Assembly: GCA_027257055.1 (NCBI GenBank)
Contig: JAPVLO010000323.1
Span: 1,707,858 to 1,771,857, forward strand
DNA: 64,000 bases
Reading direction: 5' to 3'
DNA from: Cephalopachus bancanus
Lineage: Eukaryota; Chordata; Mammalia; Primates; Tarsiidae
A program made the translations under genes and the position numbers. Positions 32,992 through 46,035 of this stretch are shown here, piece after piece (the stretch's first letter is position 1; each line of letters starts with the position of its first letter). The notes under the pieces were generated by a model, which was not told where the DNA came from, ran no database searches, and worked only from the letters and a program-made list of their open reading frames with translations.

Positions 32992-35377
32992 TATTCTTGA
33001 CTTTTAAAAATAAAAGTATTCAGGTAGCCTCCTTGGGTTCCCTCCCACTCTAGGAGCTTTTCTGTTCTCTCATTAAATCCTGCTTTATAAAAATGAATGA
33101 ATGAATGAAAAAATATCCTGGGAATAGGGAAAGATGGCCAACATGAGGCAGATCTCCTGTGAAGTAAAACAAGATAGAGTTTTCTCAGCAGCCAGAGAGG
33201 AACTAGGCCAGCAGTATACCCCATGACTCATAAAAAATAATGACAACAAACACATAGTACCAAGGAGAAAAATCCATTGAACTGGGCTGGAATTAGCTAG
33301 TCATCTGAACCATTGCAGGCTGCCTCTAGCCTCCAGATGCAGTAGAAGAGGTGAGTGAAGGGAATCCAGGAGTTCTGTGTTCCTTTTGTAGACTCGGCAT
33401 CTCCCTTGAGCCTTCAGGACTCCAGTACTCCATGGGAAACTGCCACTATGAAACCCTTGTGGAGTGGTGCAGTGGCAGCAAACATAACGCAGAAACTCAG
33501 CTCTTGCATGACTGCTTTCTGGGGAGAAGATGGGCCCCAGTCAAGCTCTGCAGAACTTATTTACTCCTGTTGGGCATGGTGGGCCCTTTTAGCCTAGAGA
33601 AACTCCAGAGCCCTATAGGAAACTGACTTAAGCACAGTAGTGCCCTACCAAAACCCACATGGAGTAGTCAGCTGCAGCTATCAAAAGCCAGGAACTCAGT
33701 CCTTGTGGCTGATTCATAGCAGGCATGGAAGGGAATGGGCCCAAAGGAAAACTCCAAGCAGTAGTCAGTTCCTGACTGGGGTGGGCTAGGTGAGAACATC
33801 AGATTATCTGGAGCCAGCTACACTTTGACACTGAGATTGTGAACAGACTGAGGCCAAGGCAGGAACTGGGTGGTACACATTGCCATAGCAGCTGTCTCCC
33901 AGGTTAACACTTCTGTTCTTTCCCAGCACAGCAGGATTGCCCCAGTGGCCTGGGACTCTCTCCTAATATCCCACTGGAGTGGCCAGAAGTTGTGCACTGG
34001 TGGGCTGCTTGGGCCCCTTTACACTCATACTCCTCTTGAAAGCTTAAGACAAAGATCTTGGGTATTTCCCAATGCCCTGTTTTCTGCCTAGGTTGGCTGG
34101 GCACTTACTTGGGGCAATGCTGACCAAGGAGAAAACCCACAACCACTAACAAACTAGCTTTGTTAGTACCAGCTCTTGGCTAGAGGTCAGCAGCAAATCA
34201 TACCACATTGGACATAATACCTCAGCTCTGGAGTAGGTCTAATCCTAGTCCTCAGAAAAAAACCACTTTCTAAGCCATGCTGGCCACCCAAGACTTCTTG
34301 AGCCAGAGCAGGATCCAACACAGGATTGCTAAACCTTGCATTTGAGAAACGTACTACACCAAGGATATATATACCCAAAGGAAACCCATAGAGGCTACCT
34401 AACTCCATTTCCTGCCAATCTAGAATAAAAACTAGTCTATCAAAATGAGAAGGAATGAGAAAAATAATTTAGACAATATTAAAAAACAGAGTTTGCCATC
34501 ATTCACAAAAGACCACACTAACTTTTCAGCAATGAAGAGTAACCAAAATGAAATTTCAGGTATAGAATTCAAAAGATTAATAATAAAATTAAACAATGAC
34601 CTTCTGGAGAAAATTTTAAATTTACATAAAGAAATTAAAAAAAAAACTATTCCGGACATGGATGAAAAATCTTCACAGAGAAAGTCACCTCAAAAAAAAA
34701 AAGTCTGAAATTTAAGAAATGAAAGAATCATTCAGGGAATTACAAAAATGCAGTGGAAAGTTTTAACAGTAGACTAGATCAAGTAGAAGAAAAAAATCTC
34801 AGAACTTGAAGACAAGGCTTTTGAATTAATCCTAGCAGACAGCAATAAGGAAACGTAAATAAAAACTGAACAAAATCTCCAGGAAATGTGGGATTATGTG
34901 AAATATCCAGACCTAAGAGTTATAGATGTTCCTGAGGAAGGAGAGAGGGCAATGGGATTGGAGAACTTATCTGAGAAAAAAATAATGGAAGAAAATTTCC
35001 CTGGCCGTGTCAGATGTAAACACTCAGATACAAGAAGCCCAAAGAACCTGCAAATATATATATATGTAGTATATATTCCTCACAGCATATAATCATTTGT
35101 CTATGCAAAGCTAATGTGAAGGAAAGAATCTTAAGAACAGTGAAACAAAAGCATCAAATAACTTATAAAGGTTAACCTATCAGACTAACAGCAAACTCCT
35201 CAGAAGAAATCCTACAAGCCAGAAGGTATTAGGGCCCATCTTCAATCTCCTCAAACAGAATAACCATCAATCAGGGATTATGTATCCCACAAAACTAAGT
35301 TTCACAAATAATGCAGAAATGAAGTCTTTCTCAGATAAGCAAATGCTGAGAAATTTGTCACCACTAGACTGTTTCTA

Positions 35378-35678
35378 GGCTGGGCTTGGTGACTCAGCTT
35401 GTAATCCCAGTGCTTTGGGAGGCCGAGGCAAGTGGATTGCCTGAGCTGGCGGGTTTGAGACCCGCCTGGGTGACTTGGCAAGACCTCATCTCTACAATAA
35501 ATCAAGAATTAGCCGAGCGTGGTAGTGTATACCTGTAGTTCCAACTATTTGGAAGGCTGAGGCAGAAGGATCGCCGGAGCCCAGCAGGTCGAGGTTGCGG
35601 TGGCCAGGAGCATGCCACTGCACTCCAGTGTGGGTGATGGAGTGAGACTCCAACTCAAAAACAAACAAACAAACAAAA

Positions 35679-35679
<1 letters not shown>
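35378..35679 (+). repeat. Dimeric SINE within the L1
   Basis: Plus-strand 'ggctgggcttggtgactcag' to 'ctccaactcaaaaacaaac'. It reads as a near-complete plus-strand version of the young subfamily. Confidence 0.92.

Positions 35680-35722
<43 letters not shown>
35680..35722. repeat. (CA)n microsatellite
   Basis: About 21 CA units grown out of the SINE's A-rich tail. Confidence 0.95.
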
Positions 35723-35725
<3 letters not shown>

Positions 35726-36375
35726 AATCAAAGAAGGCTAAATACTGAAACAACAGGTCAAAATACAACATTAGAAAAATGATGGAAATCATGAGGCCAC
35801 AGACCTTATGGAGCACCAACAAAATAGAAAAATAAATAAATAAATAAAAACAGCCAGTTAACAACGAGTACTATTAACTCTTAATGTAAATGATCTCAAT
35901 GCCCCACTAAAACAATACAGAATGGAAGAAGTGATTAAAAAAAAAACCCAAATATCTGCTGTCTTCAAAAGACCCACTTAACACACACAGACTCTTATAG
36001 GCTCCAGGTAAAGTGGTGGAGAAAATATTCCATGCAAATGGAAATAAAAAATGAGAAGGAGCAGTTGTTCTCAGATAAGATAAAATAGATTTTAAATTAA
36101 CAAGTGTCAGAAAAGACAAAGGTAGTTATTATATAATAATAAAGGGGTCAATTCCATGAGAAAACAAGCAATTTTAAATATTTATGCATCTAACACCAGA
36201 GGCCTCAGCTTTATAAAACAAGTTCTACTAGGCCAAAAAAAAAAAAAAGGTAGAAATACAATAATACAATAATAGTGGAAGATTTCAACACCTCACTGAA
36301 AGCAATGGAGAGGTCATCACGGCAAAGTCAACAAAGAAACATAGGAATTAAACCAGATGCTAAAGCAAATGGACA

Positions 36376-38290
36376 TCTTGGTGTTGGTTTTTAGTTTCTA
36401 ATTTTATTTCACCATGGACTGAGAAGATGCATCTGTTCATTTAGCTATATGTTGGCTGTGGGTTCATTGTATATGGCTCTTACTATTTTGAGGTACGTTC
36501 CCTCTTTGCCTAGATGTTCAAAGGTTTTTTTCAAGAATGAATGCTGGGTTTTACTGAAAGCTTTTTCTATATCTAGTGATATAACCACGTGCTTCTTGTT
36601 TTTACATCTGCTGATATATTAAATTACATTTATGGTCTTACGGATGTTGAACTAGCTCTGCATCCTGGTGATGAAGTCAAATTAGTCATGGTGGATAATT
36701 CTTGAGATATGTTGTTGAATCCGATTTGCTAGAACCTAGTTGAACATTCTTTCATCTATGTTTATCAAGGATATTGGTCTGCAGTTTTCTTTCTTTGTTG
36801 AGTCTGTGCCTGGTTTGGGTATCAGTGTGATGCTAGCTTCATAAAATGATTTGGAGAGAGTTCAGTCTTTCAGGATTGCCTAGAATACTTTCAATAGGAT
36901 TGATTTCAGCTCCTTCTTGTATGTTTCGCAGAATTCCACTGGAAAGCCATCTGGTCCAGGGCTTTTTTTTGAAGGTGATTTTCTTATGGTAAAGTCAATT
37001 CCCTGAGTTGTTATTGGTCTATTAAAAATTTCCTCTTGTTTCAACCTTGGGAGATTGTGTGATGTCAGGAAGTCCTTCATTTAATTTAGGTTTTTGAGGG
37101 TTTTTTTTCCATACTACAGGTGTACATATTAATCTCTAATAATTTTTGTATTTCTTCAGGGTCAGTTGTTACTTGATCTTTTGCACTTGTAATTGTGTTT
37201 CTTTGGGCTTTTTCTTGGTCAATCTCGATAGGGTTCTGCCAATCTTGTTTATCCTTTCAAAAAATCAGCTTTCTGTTTCACTAATTTTTTCTGTATTTTT
37301 GTCTTCTGTGTCTCATTTGTGGGCTTTTACTTTGGTGATCTGAATTCTTATGCTGAAGTTACGGTTTTGGTGGTCTTGCCTTTCTAGCTCTTTTAGATGA
37401 CTTGTTAGGCTGTTAACTTGTCATCTTTCTGTTTCCTTGATGTGCGTTCATAGAGTTATATATTTCCCTCTTAGTAGTAATTTCATGGCATCTCAGAGGT
37501 TTAGGTAAGATGTGTCTATGCTTTCATTTGTTTCCAAGAACATGGAAATCAGAGCCTGGTGTCAAGATGCAGTTCTGTTGTGATTTCTGTGTTGACCCAG
37601 AAGTCATTCAACATTATGCTGTTTAGATTCCATGTCTTTGTATGTTTTGGGGAGGGATCTTGCTAGTGATGATGTTTATTTTTATTTCACTGTGGTTGAA
37701 AAGGTGCATGGTAGCATTTTGATCTTGTGAAATTTGTTTATGCTTGAGTTATGGCCGAGGATGTGGTCTGCCAGGGAGTACAGTCCATCTGGTGATGAGT
37801 AGAAAGTATATTCCACGGTTGTTGGGTGGAGTGTTTTGTATGTATCAATTAAGTTCATTTTGTCAAGTGTCAAGCTGAGGTTCTGGATCTCATCATTAAT
37901 TTTTTTCCTCAGTGATCTATCTAGGGCTCTCAGTGGGGTATTTACTACCCCATTTTTGATTGTGTTAGAGTCAATGTCCTGTTTTAGCTTACTTAGTAGC
38001 TGCTTTATAAATCCTGGTGCTCCTGCGTTGGGTGTATATATGTTTTGGATAAATATTTCTAACTGATGAATTGAACCTTTATCATTAGGTAGTGTCTTTA
38101 CATATACTTTTAAATTTTTAAATTTATTATTTTTTAAAGATGTGGGGCACAATTCAGGATTAGGTATGCAGGTGGTCATTGTACAGGTAAAGTTTTGGCC
38201 TAACTTTGGTCCCCACTTTGCCTGGTTTGAGATGAGGTACCCTTATTAATGTTAAATATCCCACTCCCCTCTCAGTTTCCAGCTACTGCC
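36376..38290 (-). mobile_element. Minus-strand L1 ORF2 fragment plus an L1 3' end
   Basis: Reverse-strand ORF2 text covers reverse transcriptase to endonuclease (37682-38179 minus frame includes YKTLHPTTVEYTFYSSPDGL). From about 38110 to 38290 there is an L1 3' UTR end ('gtggggcacaattcaggatt'). The piece lacks its own 3' end and abuts a plus-strand L1 at 36375. Confidence 0.72.
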
Positions 38291-39063
38291 AAAGAACAAA
38301 GGAAGATAAATAGAAGAAGGAAAGAAAAGAGAAAAGCAACCAATAAACAAAGCAACCAAACAAGATCATTAAACAAATAAACCAATATTGCCACTAGCCT
38401 CCTTGTTGGTCATTTCTGCTGCCTGCATCTATCGCCCAGAAGCTGGCTCAGGATAGAGGGTGGATCATCTGGGATTCCATATCTGCCATTACCCACTAGG
38501 GCTTGTGCACTAAGGGCAATGTTCTTTGAGGTCACAAAAAGCCCCCCCCCACAATGCAACATGGAAATCAGCGCCTGGTGTCAAGATGCAGTTCTGCTGT
38601 TCTGCAGTCATTGTCCTGGAGTACTTCTGTCCATTTAGCAATATGCTGACTGTGAGTTTATCATATATGGCTCTTACTATATTGAGATATGTTCTCTCTA
38701 CTCCTAGGTGATCAAGGGCTTTTAACAAGAAGGGGTGCTGGATTTTATCAAAAGCTTTTTTCTGCGTCTAGTGATACAACCATGTAGTTCTTGTCTTACA
38801 ACTGCTGATGTATTTATGGTCTTTCAGATGTTGAACCACTCCTGCATCCTGGAGATGAAGCCCACTTGGTGACGGTGGATGATTTTAGAGATGCGTTGTT
38901 GGATCCAATTTGCTAGATTCTTGTTGAGAATTTTTACATCTACATTCATCAGGAAAATTGTCCTGTAGTTTTTTCTTTGTTGAATCTTTACTTGGTTTGG
39001 GTATCAATGTGATGTTAACTTCATGAAATGATTTGGGGCAAGTTCTGTCTTTCTCAATTGCCT

Positions 39064-39171
39064 GCCTTCCTTCCTTCCTTCCTTCTTTCCTTCCTTCCTT
39101 CCTTCCTTCCTTCCTTCCTTCCTTCCTTCCTTCCTTCCTTCCTTCCTTCCTTCCTTCTTTCCTTCCTTCCT
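39064..39171. repeat. (CCTT)n microsatellite
   Basis: About 26 cctt units next to a SINE tail. On the minus strand it produces a meaningless Lys-Glu-Gly-Arg frame. Confidence 0.95.
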
Positions 39172-39437
39172 TTTTTTTTTTGAGTTGGCCTCTCACTCTG
39201 TTGCCCAGGCTGGAGTGCAGTGGCATGTTGGGCTCAGTTGGATCTTCCACCTATGCCTTCCAAGTAGCTGGAACCACAGACGTGTGCTACCACACCCAGC
39301 TAATTTTTTAATTTATTGTAGAAATGAGATCTCACCAAGTTGCCCAGGCTGGTCTTGAATCTTTGGGCTCAGCCAGTCCTCTCGCCTTGGCCTCCCAAAG
39401 TGCTGGAATTACAGGTTTAAGCCACCGTGCCCAGCCA
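39172..39437 (-). repeat. Dimeric SINE inside the L1
   Basis: Reverse-strand 'gagttggcctctcactctg' to 'gccaccgtgcccagcc', slightly shortened in the left part. Confidence 0.9.
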
Positions 39438-40936
39438 ACCTCAATACTTTCAATAGGATTGGTATCTGCTCCTTCTTATATGATTTTTAGAATTCCATTG
39501 GTAGGCCATCTGGTCCAGAGCTTTTTTCCTTTGATAGCTTTCTTATGACGTGGTGGGTTTCCTGAGTTGTTATTTGTCTATTTAGTGCCTCAATTTCTTC
39601 TAGTTTCAACTTTGAGAGATTGTGAATATTCTCCATTTCATTAGGTTATTGAGTTTGTTTCCATACATGTGTGCATAGTAATCTCCAACAATGTTTTGTA
39701 TTTCTTTGGGTTAGTTATGATTTAATCTTTTGCATTTCTGATTGTGTTTATTTGTTTTTTTCTCTCTTTTTCTTGGTGATTCTGGTTACGGGCCTGTCGA
39801 TCCTGTTTATCCTTTCAAAGAACCAGTTTTTTGTTGTCTTGATTTTCTTCTATGATATTTTTTTGTCTTCTGTGTCCCATCTTTGGGCTTTTGCTTTGGT
39901 GATCTGTATTCTTCTGCTGAAGTTAGGGTTTTGGTGGTCTTGCCTTTCCACCTTCCTTAGGTGATTTTTTAGACTGTTAACTTGTGATTTTACTATTTTC
40001 TTGATGTGTGTTTGTAGAGTTATAAATTTCCCTCTTAGTATGTTTTCACAGCATCTCAGAGGTTTTGGTAAGATGTGTCTTCATTTTCATTTGTTTCCAG
40101 GAATCTTTTAATTTCTGCTTTGATTCTGTGTTGACTCAGAAGGTGTTCAGCATCATGCTGTTTAGTGTCCATGTCTTTGTGGGTTTTGGGGGAACTTTGT
40201 TGGTGTTGACATTTATTTTTATTCCACTGTTGTCTGTGAAGGATCAGGGCAACATTTTAATCTTATGAAATTTGTTTATACTTAATTTATGGCCAAGGAT
40301 GTGGTCAATCTTGAAGTATGTTCTATGTGTTGATGAGTAGAATGTATATTCCATGGTTGTTTGGTGGAGAGTTCTGTAAATATCTTTTAAGTCCATTTGG
40401 CCAGGCGTCAAGTTGAGGTTTCAGATCTCCTTGTTGATTTTTTGCCTCAATGATCTATCTTGGGTTGTTAGTGTGGTATTTAAGTCCCCACTTTGATAGC
40501 ATTAGAATCAATGTCTTTTTCAGTTTACCTAGCAGCTGCTTTATAAAAGCTGATGCTCCTATATTGGGTGCATATGTTTAGGATGGATGTTTCTTTTTGA
40601 TGATGGAATGAACCTTTTATTATTATGTAGTAACCTTCAAATTAAAAAATTTTTTTGATAACTTAAATGTTATTTTGTCTGATATTAAGTTTGTGACTCC
40701 TATTTTCTTTTGTGTTCATTAACCTTAAAATTTGTTTTCATCCTCTATCTTTGAGTCTGTGAACGTCCATTCTGGTGTGATGTGTCTCCTGAGATAATAT
40801 ATTGTTGCATTATGATTTTTTAAATCCAGTTTTCCATTCTATGTCTTTTCAGTGGTGAATTTAGTCCATTCATATTCATATTCAGACTGGTTATTGAGAT
40901 GTAAGAGTTTATCCCTGTCATGAGGCTCTTATAGAG

Positions 40937-40948
40937 TGTGTGTGTGTG

Positions 40949-40979
<31 letters not shown>
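40937..40979. repeat. (GT)n microsatellite
   Basis: About 20 GT units with one tt break, within the L1 ORF1/ORF2 spacer region. Confidence 0.92.
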
Positions 40980-40981
<2 letters not shown>

Positions 40982-43524
40982 ATTTTTGAGTTGATATATG
41001 TGTGTGTTTTCAATCTTGCTGTCCTGATGCATGCTTTATTGATTCTGTGCTTTCCTGCATTATTGGGAGAAATGTGGTCATTCTTTATTTTGTTTCTTCT
41101 GTGCTTAATACGTTCTTAAGTGTCTCTTGTAGAACTTGTCTGGAGGCAGCATAAAGTCTTAGGGATTGAATGTAAGAGAATGATTTTAATTCTCCATCGC
41201 TGATGAAGCTTAGCTTAGCTGGATAGGAAATTCTTGGTTGGAATTGTTTATCTTTGAGAACTTTGAAGTTTGAACCCCAGTCTCTTCTAGTCTGCAGCTT
41301 TTCTATAGATAAGTCTGTTGGTATTCTAATTGGTCTTCCATGGTAGGTAGTCTCTCTCTCTCGCACTGTTTTTAGAATTTTTTCTTTTAAGTGACTTACT
41401 ATACGAGTGAGAGTTGATCTTCTCATTTGATGATCACTTGCAGGGGTTCTCTGTATCTCTTGTGTCTGAATTATCATGTGTCTGATGAGATGTGGGAACT
41501 TTTCTTGGATGATCTCATGGTATGTTTGTTCTAGGCTGCTCTCCTTCTCCCTATCTGTTTCCAAGATACCTACTAGGCATAAATTTGGCTTCTTAATATA
41601 GCCACACATCTTCTGAAGACTCTGTTTCTTTTTTTAAGCTTACTTTCTATGTTTTTCATAGATAGGGTTAGTTCCATATTTTGACCTTCAAGCTCTGAGA
41701 TTCTTTGTTCTGCCTGGTTTCATGCTTGCCAGTTTATTATTTATTTTGTTTACTGTATTCTTTATAACTTGCCTCTCAATAATTAATTCTTGTATGTTTC
41801 CTTCTTGATTTTCTTGGTTCTTATTCATTTTCTCCCACCATTCCTTGATCTCTGCACTTGTGACCTGAGGCCAGTCCATCTGGGTGCTCTTCATTATTTG
41901 CATTTCAAAGTTGCATCTCATGGACTAACCATTTTGCACTTTGAGGGAAGCCTGTGTTTTTCCTTTAATTTCTCTTCATTTGTGATATTTTTTCCTTCAC
42001 TTTTGTTTGTCAGTGAGAGAGGGAGTAGTTTCACTTCTATTTGCTCACACCCCTATTCTTTCTTTGATAAAACCTCAAGATTAGTTTGATTTTGAAGCTG
42101 GGATGGGGGTGGAGAGTTGTGTTGTGCTTTTACAGATTTGAGATTTGAATAAGGTGTGTTAGGGGGTGCTAAGATTCAAATGCATCCTGTAGATCACATG
42201 TTTGCTGATTGATGTGTGGGCCCCCACTGGTCCACTTAAAGTATGTCCACACCATAGGAATGCATGTATCTCCCCTGGGTACAAAACAGCATGATGGAAA
42301 GGAGGGAATTAAGAAAGAGAGAATGAAGAGGGGGTGGCAATGAAGAGAACAAAGAAGAGAAGGCAAAACATACAAAACAGCAAACAGACAGACAATCCAA
42401 AAGAGAGAAAAAAAATAAACAAAGAAACTAAAATCAATAGTATGAGGAGATTTTCACAGTCAGATATACCCTTATTCGAAAGAAAGGAGAAGAGGTAAAC
42501 CAAAATTAAATACCCAGTTCTAACAAGCTATATTTTAAAAAAGCAAGTAGTCTCTCTCTCTGCGCACACACACACACACAACTTTTGTAACTCTTGAGCA
42601 CCCTCTTGTGGCAGTTTCCAAGACTTTGGGTTTCTTATGGGTGTGACACAAGTACCGTTTCTCTTAACTTGGGGCAGAAGGAAATGGTTTCTGACTTCTA
42701 CATCTGTCCCCCTGTTTACACCATGCAGTTGAGAGGATGCTGAAAACTGCCCCCAGATGATCCACCTATGTTCAGCCCTCTCTGTGAGTGCTGATCAGGA
42801 TGCTGCCCACCTGAATCATACAACTTGCAAATCACCAAGAGAAGGGTTCTGGGTCACTGTAAAATTCACCACCACTCATCTGCTGTGAGCTGGGGCTGGG
42901 TTCTTCAGTTGCAGCTGCAAATCACAAATGCTTCTGTTGGAGGATGGGTTGCCTGGGTCTCCTCGGTGGGTCTGCTCCTCTGGGGATACTGCACCCAGGG
43001 GATCCTCTCTCAATTGACAGTGATCAACCTCAGAGAGGTGCTGAATTCACCCTTCAGTATCAGGGAGTAGCTCCTCTGTTCGCTTGAGCAGACCAGAGCC
43101 TGTCATTGCCCAGGTACCAGGGCAAACATGGTAGGGCTGTATCTGTGTCGTGTCCTCAGCTGGGAATTGGTCATGGGTTTCTCTGGTGTATTTTCTTCAT
43201 GGTTCTTGCTGACAGTGTCTGATCTAGTGCTGAAGACTGCAGTTGTGGGAGACACCTCCAGTGGGTGATTTTTGCCATTTCCTCCCTTTTTCCCCATGTA
43301 GTGCTGCAGAGATGATTTCTTCCTCCGGACCATAGAGCATGCTGGGGTTCGAGTAACCTCATGGGGCAGTCACCTAAGTAGGAGAACTCAGGCTGCTTGT
43401 CCCACAACTCCACTCATCAGACATTTGCTTACACTCTAGCATGTACATTCGTCCATATGCCCATTTACTTATGCAGAGACTCACCCTGATCGGATTGACT
43501 TCATCACCATCTTGGAATCCCCAC

Positions 43525-45405
43525 TGTTTTTGTTTTCATATGCATTTCTGTACTGTCATTTCCTGGTTTGTGAAAAATTATGCTGATAATTTTATGAGTG
43601 TTGTACTGAGTCTGTAGATTGCTTTTGGTAGGATGGACATTTTGCCCGTATTGGTTATTTCAATCCATGAGCATGGAATGCTTTTTCTATTTGTTTGTCA
43701 TCCTTGATTTCTTTGTGCAGCATTTTATAGTCTTGTTGTAAAAGTCTTTCACTTCTCAGGTTTGGTGGATACCAAGGTATTTCATTTTGTGTGTGTGTCT
43801 ATTGTGAATGGAATTGTGTTCTTTATTTGGTGCTCTGTCTACTTGTTGTTGGTTTATAGGAATGTAACTTTGTTTTGCATGTTGGTTTTGTAACCGGAGA
43901 CTTTACCAAAGTCATATATCAGTACAAAGAGACTTTTGTTGGACGCCCTAGGGTTTTCTAGGTGTAGAAGAGTGAGAGCTTAACTTCCTATTTGAATACC
44001 CCTGATTTCTTTCATTTGTCTGATTGCTATGGCTAGAACTTCAAGCACCATGTTGAATAGGAGGGGTGAGAGTGAGAATCCTTGTCTTGTTCTGATATTT
44101 AGGGGAAATGCTTTTAGCTTCTGCCCATTGAACATGCATGGTTATCATAGATGTCTGTTATTGTTTTGAGGAATGTTTCTCTGCGTAGGTGTTCAAGTAT
44201 TGTTATCAAGAAGGGATGCTAGATTTTGTCAATTGTTTTTCTGCTTCTAATGTTCTAATCATGTGGTTCTTGGTTCTACATCTGTTAATGTGCTGAATTA
44301 TGTTTATGGTGGTCATGCAAACGTTGGACCAGGACTGCATCTTGGGAATAAAGCCTCCCCAGTCATGGTGGATGATCCTTGACATTTGTTGTTGAATTCC
44401 ATTTGCTGTAATCTTGTTGCGAATTGTTGTGTTATGTTCATCAAGGAGATTGGCCTTTAATTATCTTTCCTTTTTGGGTGCTTGCCAGCTTTGGGTATCA
44501 GTATGACATTATCTTTGTAAAAGGAGTTGGGGAGAATTCCATCATCCTTGATTGTCTGGAATGTTTTCAGTAAGATTGGTATTATCTCCTCCTTGTAGGT
44601 CTTGTAGAATTCAACTGGGAATCCGCCTGGTCAAAGGTTTTTTATGGTGAAAAGATATCTTGTGATTGAATCGATGTCCTGGAATGCTGTCGGTCCTTTG
44701 AGAGTTTCAATTTCTTCTTGTTTCAATCTTGGGAGGTTGTGTGATGCCAGAACATCTTCCATTTTCTTTAGATTTTCTAACATATTTGCAAACAGTGTTC
44801 ATAGTAATCTCTGATAACCTTTTGAGTTTTCTCAGTGCCGGTTATGATATCACCTTTTTAATTTCTAGTTGTGCTTACTTAGACTTGTTCTCTCTCTATC
44901 TTAGTCAATATGGCCTGAGGTCTGTCAACCTTATGTGTCCTTTCAAAGAACCAGTCTTTTATCTTGTTGATCCTTTTTAATGGTATTTTTGTCTTCTATA
45001 TCCTGCAATTGTGACTATCTTACTGATTTGGATTTTTCTGCTGAAATTAGGAGTTAGATGATCTTATCTTTCTAGCTTCCTCATGTGTGGTGTTAGGCTG
45101 TTTACTTTTGATCTGTTTTCTTGATGTCTATCTGCAATACTATGAATTTTTCCTTCAACACTGCTTTCATGGCATCCCAGAAATACTGATAAAATGTGTC
45201 TTTTGTTTGTTTCCAGAAATCTCTTTATATTTGTGTTGATTTTCATGTTGACCCAGATGTCTTTTTGTGTTTTGAGGAGATCTTGAGGATGGTGATATTT
45301 ATTTTTTTATCTAAAAGATGCATGGTACTATTTCAACCCTTTGAAATTTCTTCACACCTCATTTATGTCCATGAATGCATGTTGTTTCTATAAAGAGATG
45401 AAATT
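43525..45405 (-). mobile_element. Older minus-strand L1 ORF2 fragment
   Basis: Reverse-strand ORF2 text, more diverged than the neighbouring L1. It starts in the same ORF2 region as 12805 and ends near the endonuclease. It lacks both element ends. Confidence 0.7.
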
Positions 45406-46035
45406 CCCATGTTAGATGCTTTCCTTATGCTAGGAAGAAAGGCAACATCTAAACCATTGAGGATAAGAAGTTGAAACCAAGAAAATTATTTATAGACCCT
45501 GTTAAAGCACTTTTATCTTTTAAGCCTCCCAAATAATTTAGTTGCTTCTTCATAACTATTCTTTGTTCAAGCCAGTATGTAACTAAATCTAACTGCTTCT
45601 CTGAATTTCATTTTCTTATAAGGCCTCTCATGTCACAAAAAACTGAATTATGTTTTTCTCCTGTTAATCTGTCCTATGTCAACTTAATGCTGAGACTCAA
45701 TTCTAACCTAGAAGATGCAGATGGAATTTTCATCCTGTAATGATTCAAAGTAGTGAACTAACATATGATGATTTGACCTGGATTTTCCAACTGGGTAAAC
45801 CAAAATAAGCAATCTTGAAATGCTGCCCAACAAATAATTTCTTTATTTTGATTCCACAATTGCCCTATAAAAAACATGACTCTGATACTTTGTCATTGTA
45901 ACACTAAACATATTTCAGTTTGGTGTTTCCCAATTTATGAATTTCTTCTTCCTCATCTGCACACTTTAAAAATGTATTGTGTTTCTGATATTTCTTTATA
46001 TGAATGTTTTAGATATGTATGAATAGATATGTAAA
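45406..46035. other. Spacer before Tigger1, possible old LTR remnant
   Basis: No gene. Around 45620-45720 the text 'ctcctgttaatctgtcctatg' recalls the 3' end of ERV1-class LTRs; this is weak. Confidence 0.3.

Larger units (their letters stand above)
33118..36375 (+). mobile_element. 5' portion of a plus-strand L1 (5' UTR, ORF1, start of ORF2)
   Basis: It begins 'gggaatagggaaagatggcc', a typical L1 5' end. The 5' UTR extends to about 34440. Decayed ORF1 follows (34445-35100; NQNEISGIEFKRLIIKLNND and later MWDYVKYPDLRVIDVPEEGE). After a SINE and CA repeat, decayed ORF2 endonuclease text covers about 35930-36375. It ends abruptly against a minus-strand L1. It is the one sizeable plus-strand L1 in the window. 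Confidence 0.78.
38291..43524 (-). mobile_element. Mosaic minus-strand L1 reaching an intact 5' end
   Basis: Reverse-strand ORF2 pieces (RT text [20 protein letters not shown] at 38510-38728), a CCTT tract and a SINE, then ORF2 endonuclease to about 40960. ORF1 is at about 41085-41921 (CGYIKKPNLCLVGILETDRE) and the 5' UTR runs to 43524. The element's 5' start reads 'ggggattccaagatggtgat' on the minus strand. ORFs are broken. Confidence 0.75.

Noticed and set aside
37682..38179. 165-residue minus-strand frame with an endonuclease look
   Set aside because: L1 ORF2 endonuclease fragment, truncated and without a start.
38885..39250. Lys-Glu-Gly-Arg repeat protein
   Set aside because: It is the translation of the (CCTT)n tract and a flanking SINE.
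41085..41609. 174-residue minus-strand frame
   Set aside because: Decayed L1 ORF1, in a mosaic element with broken ORFs.
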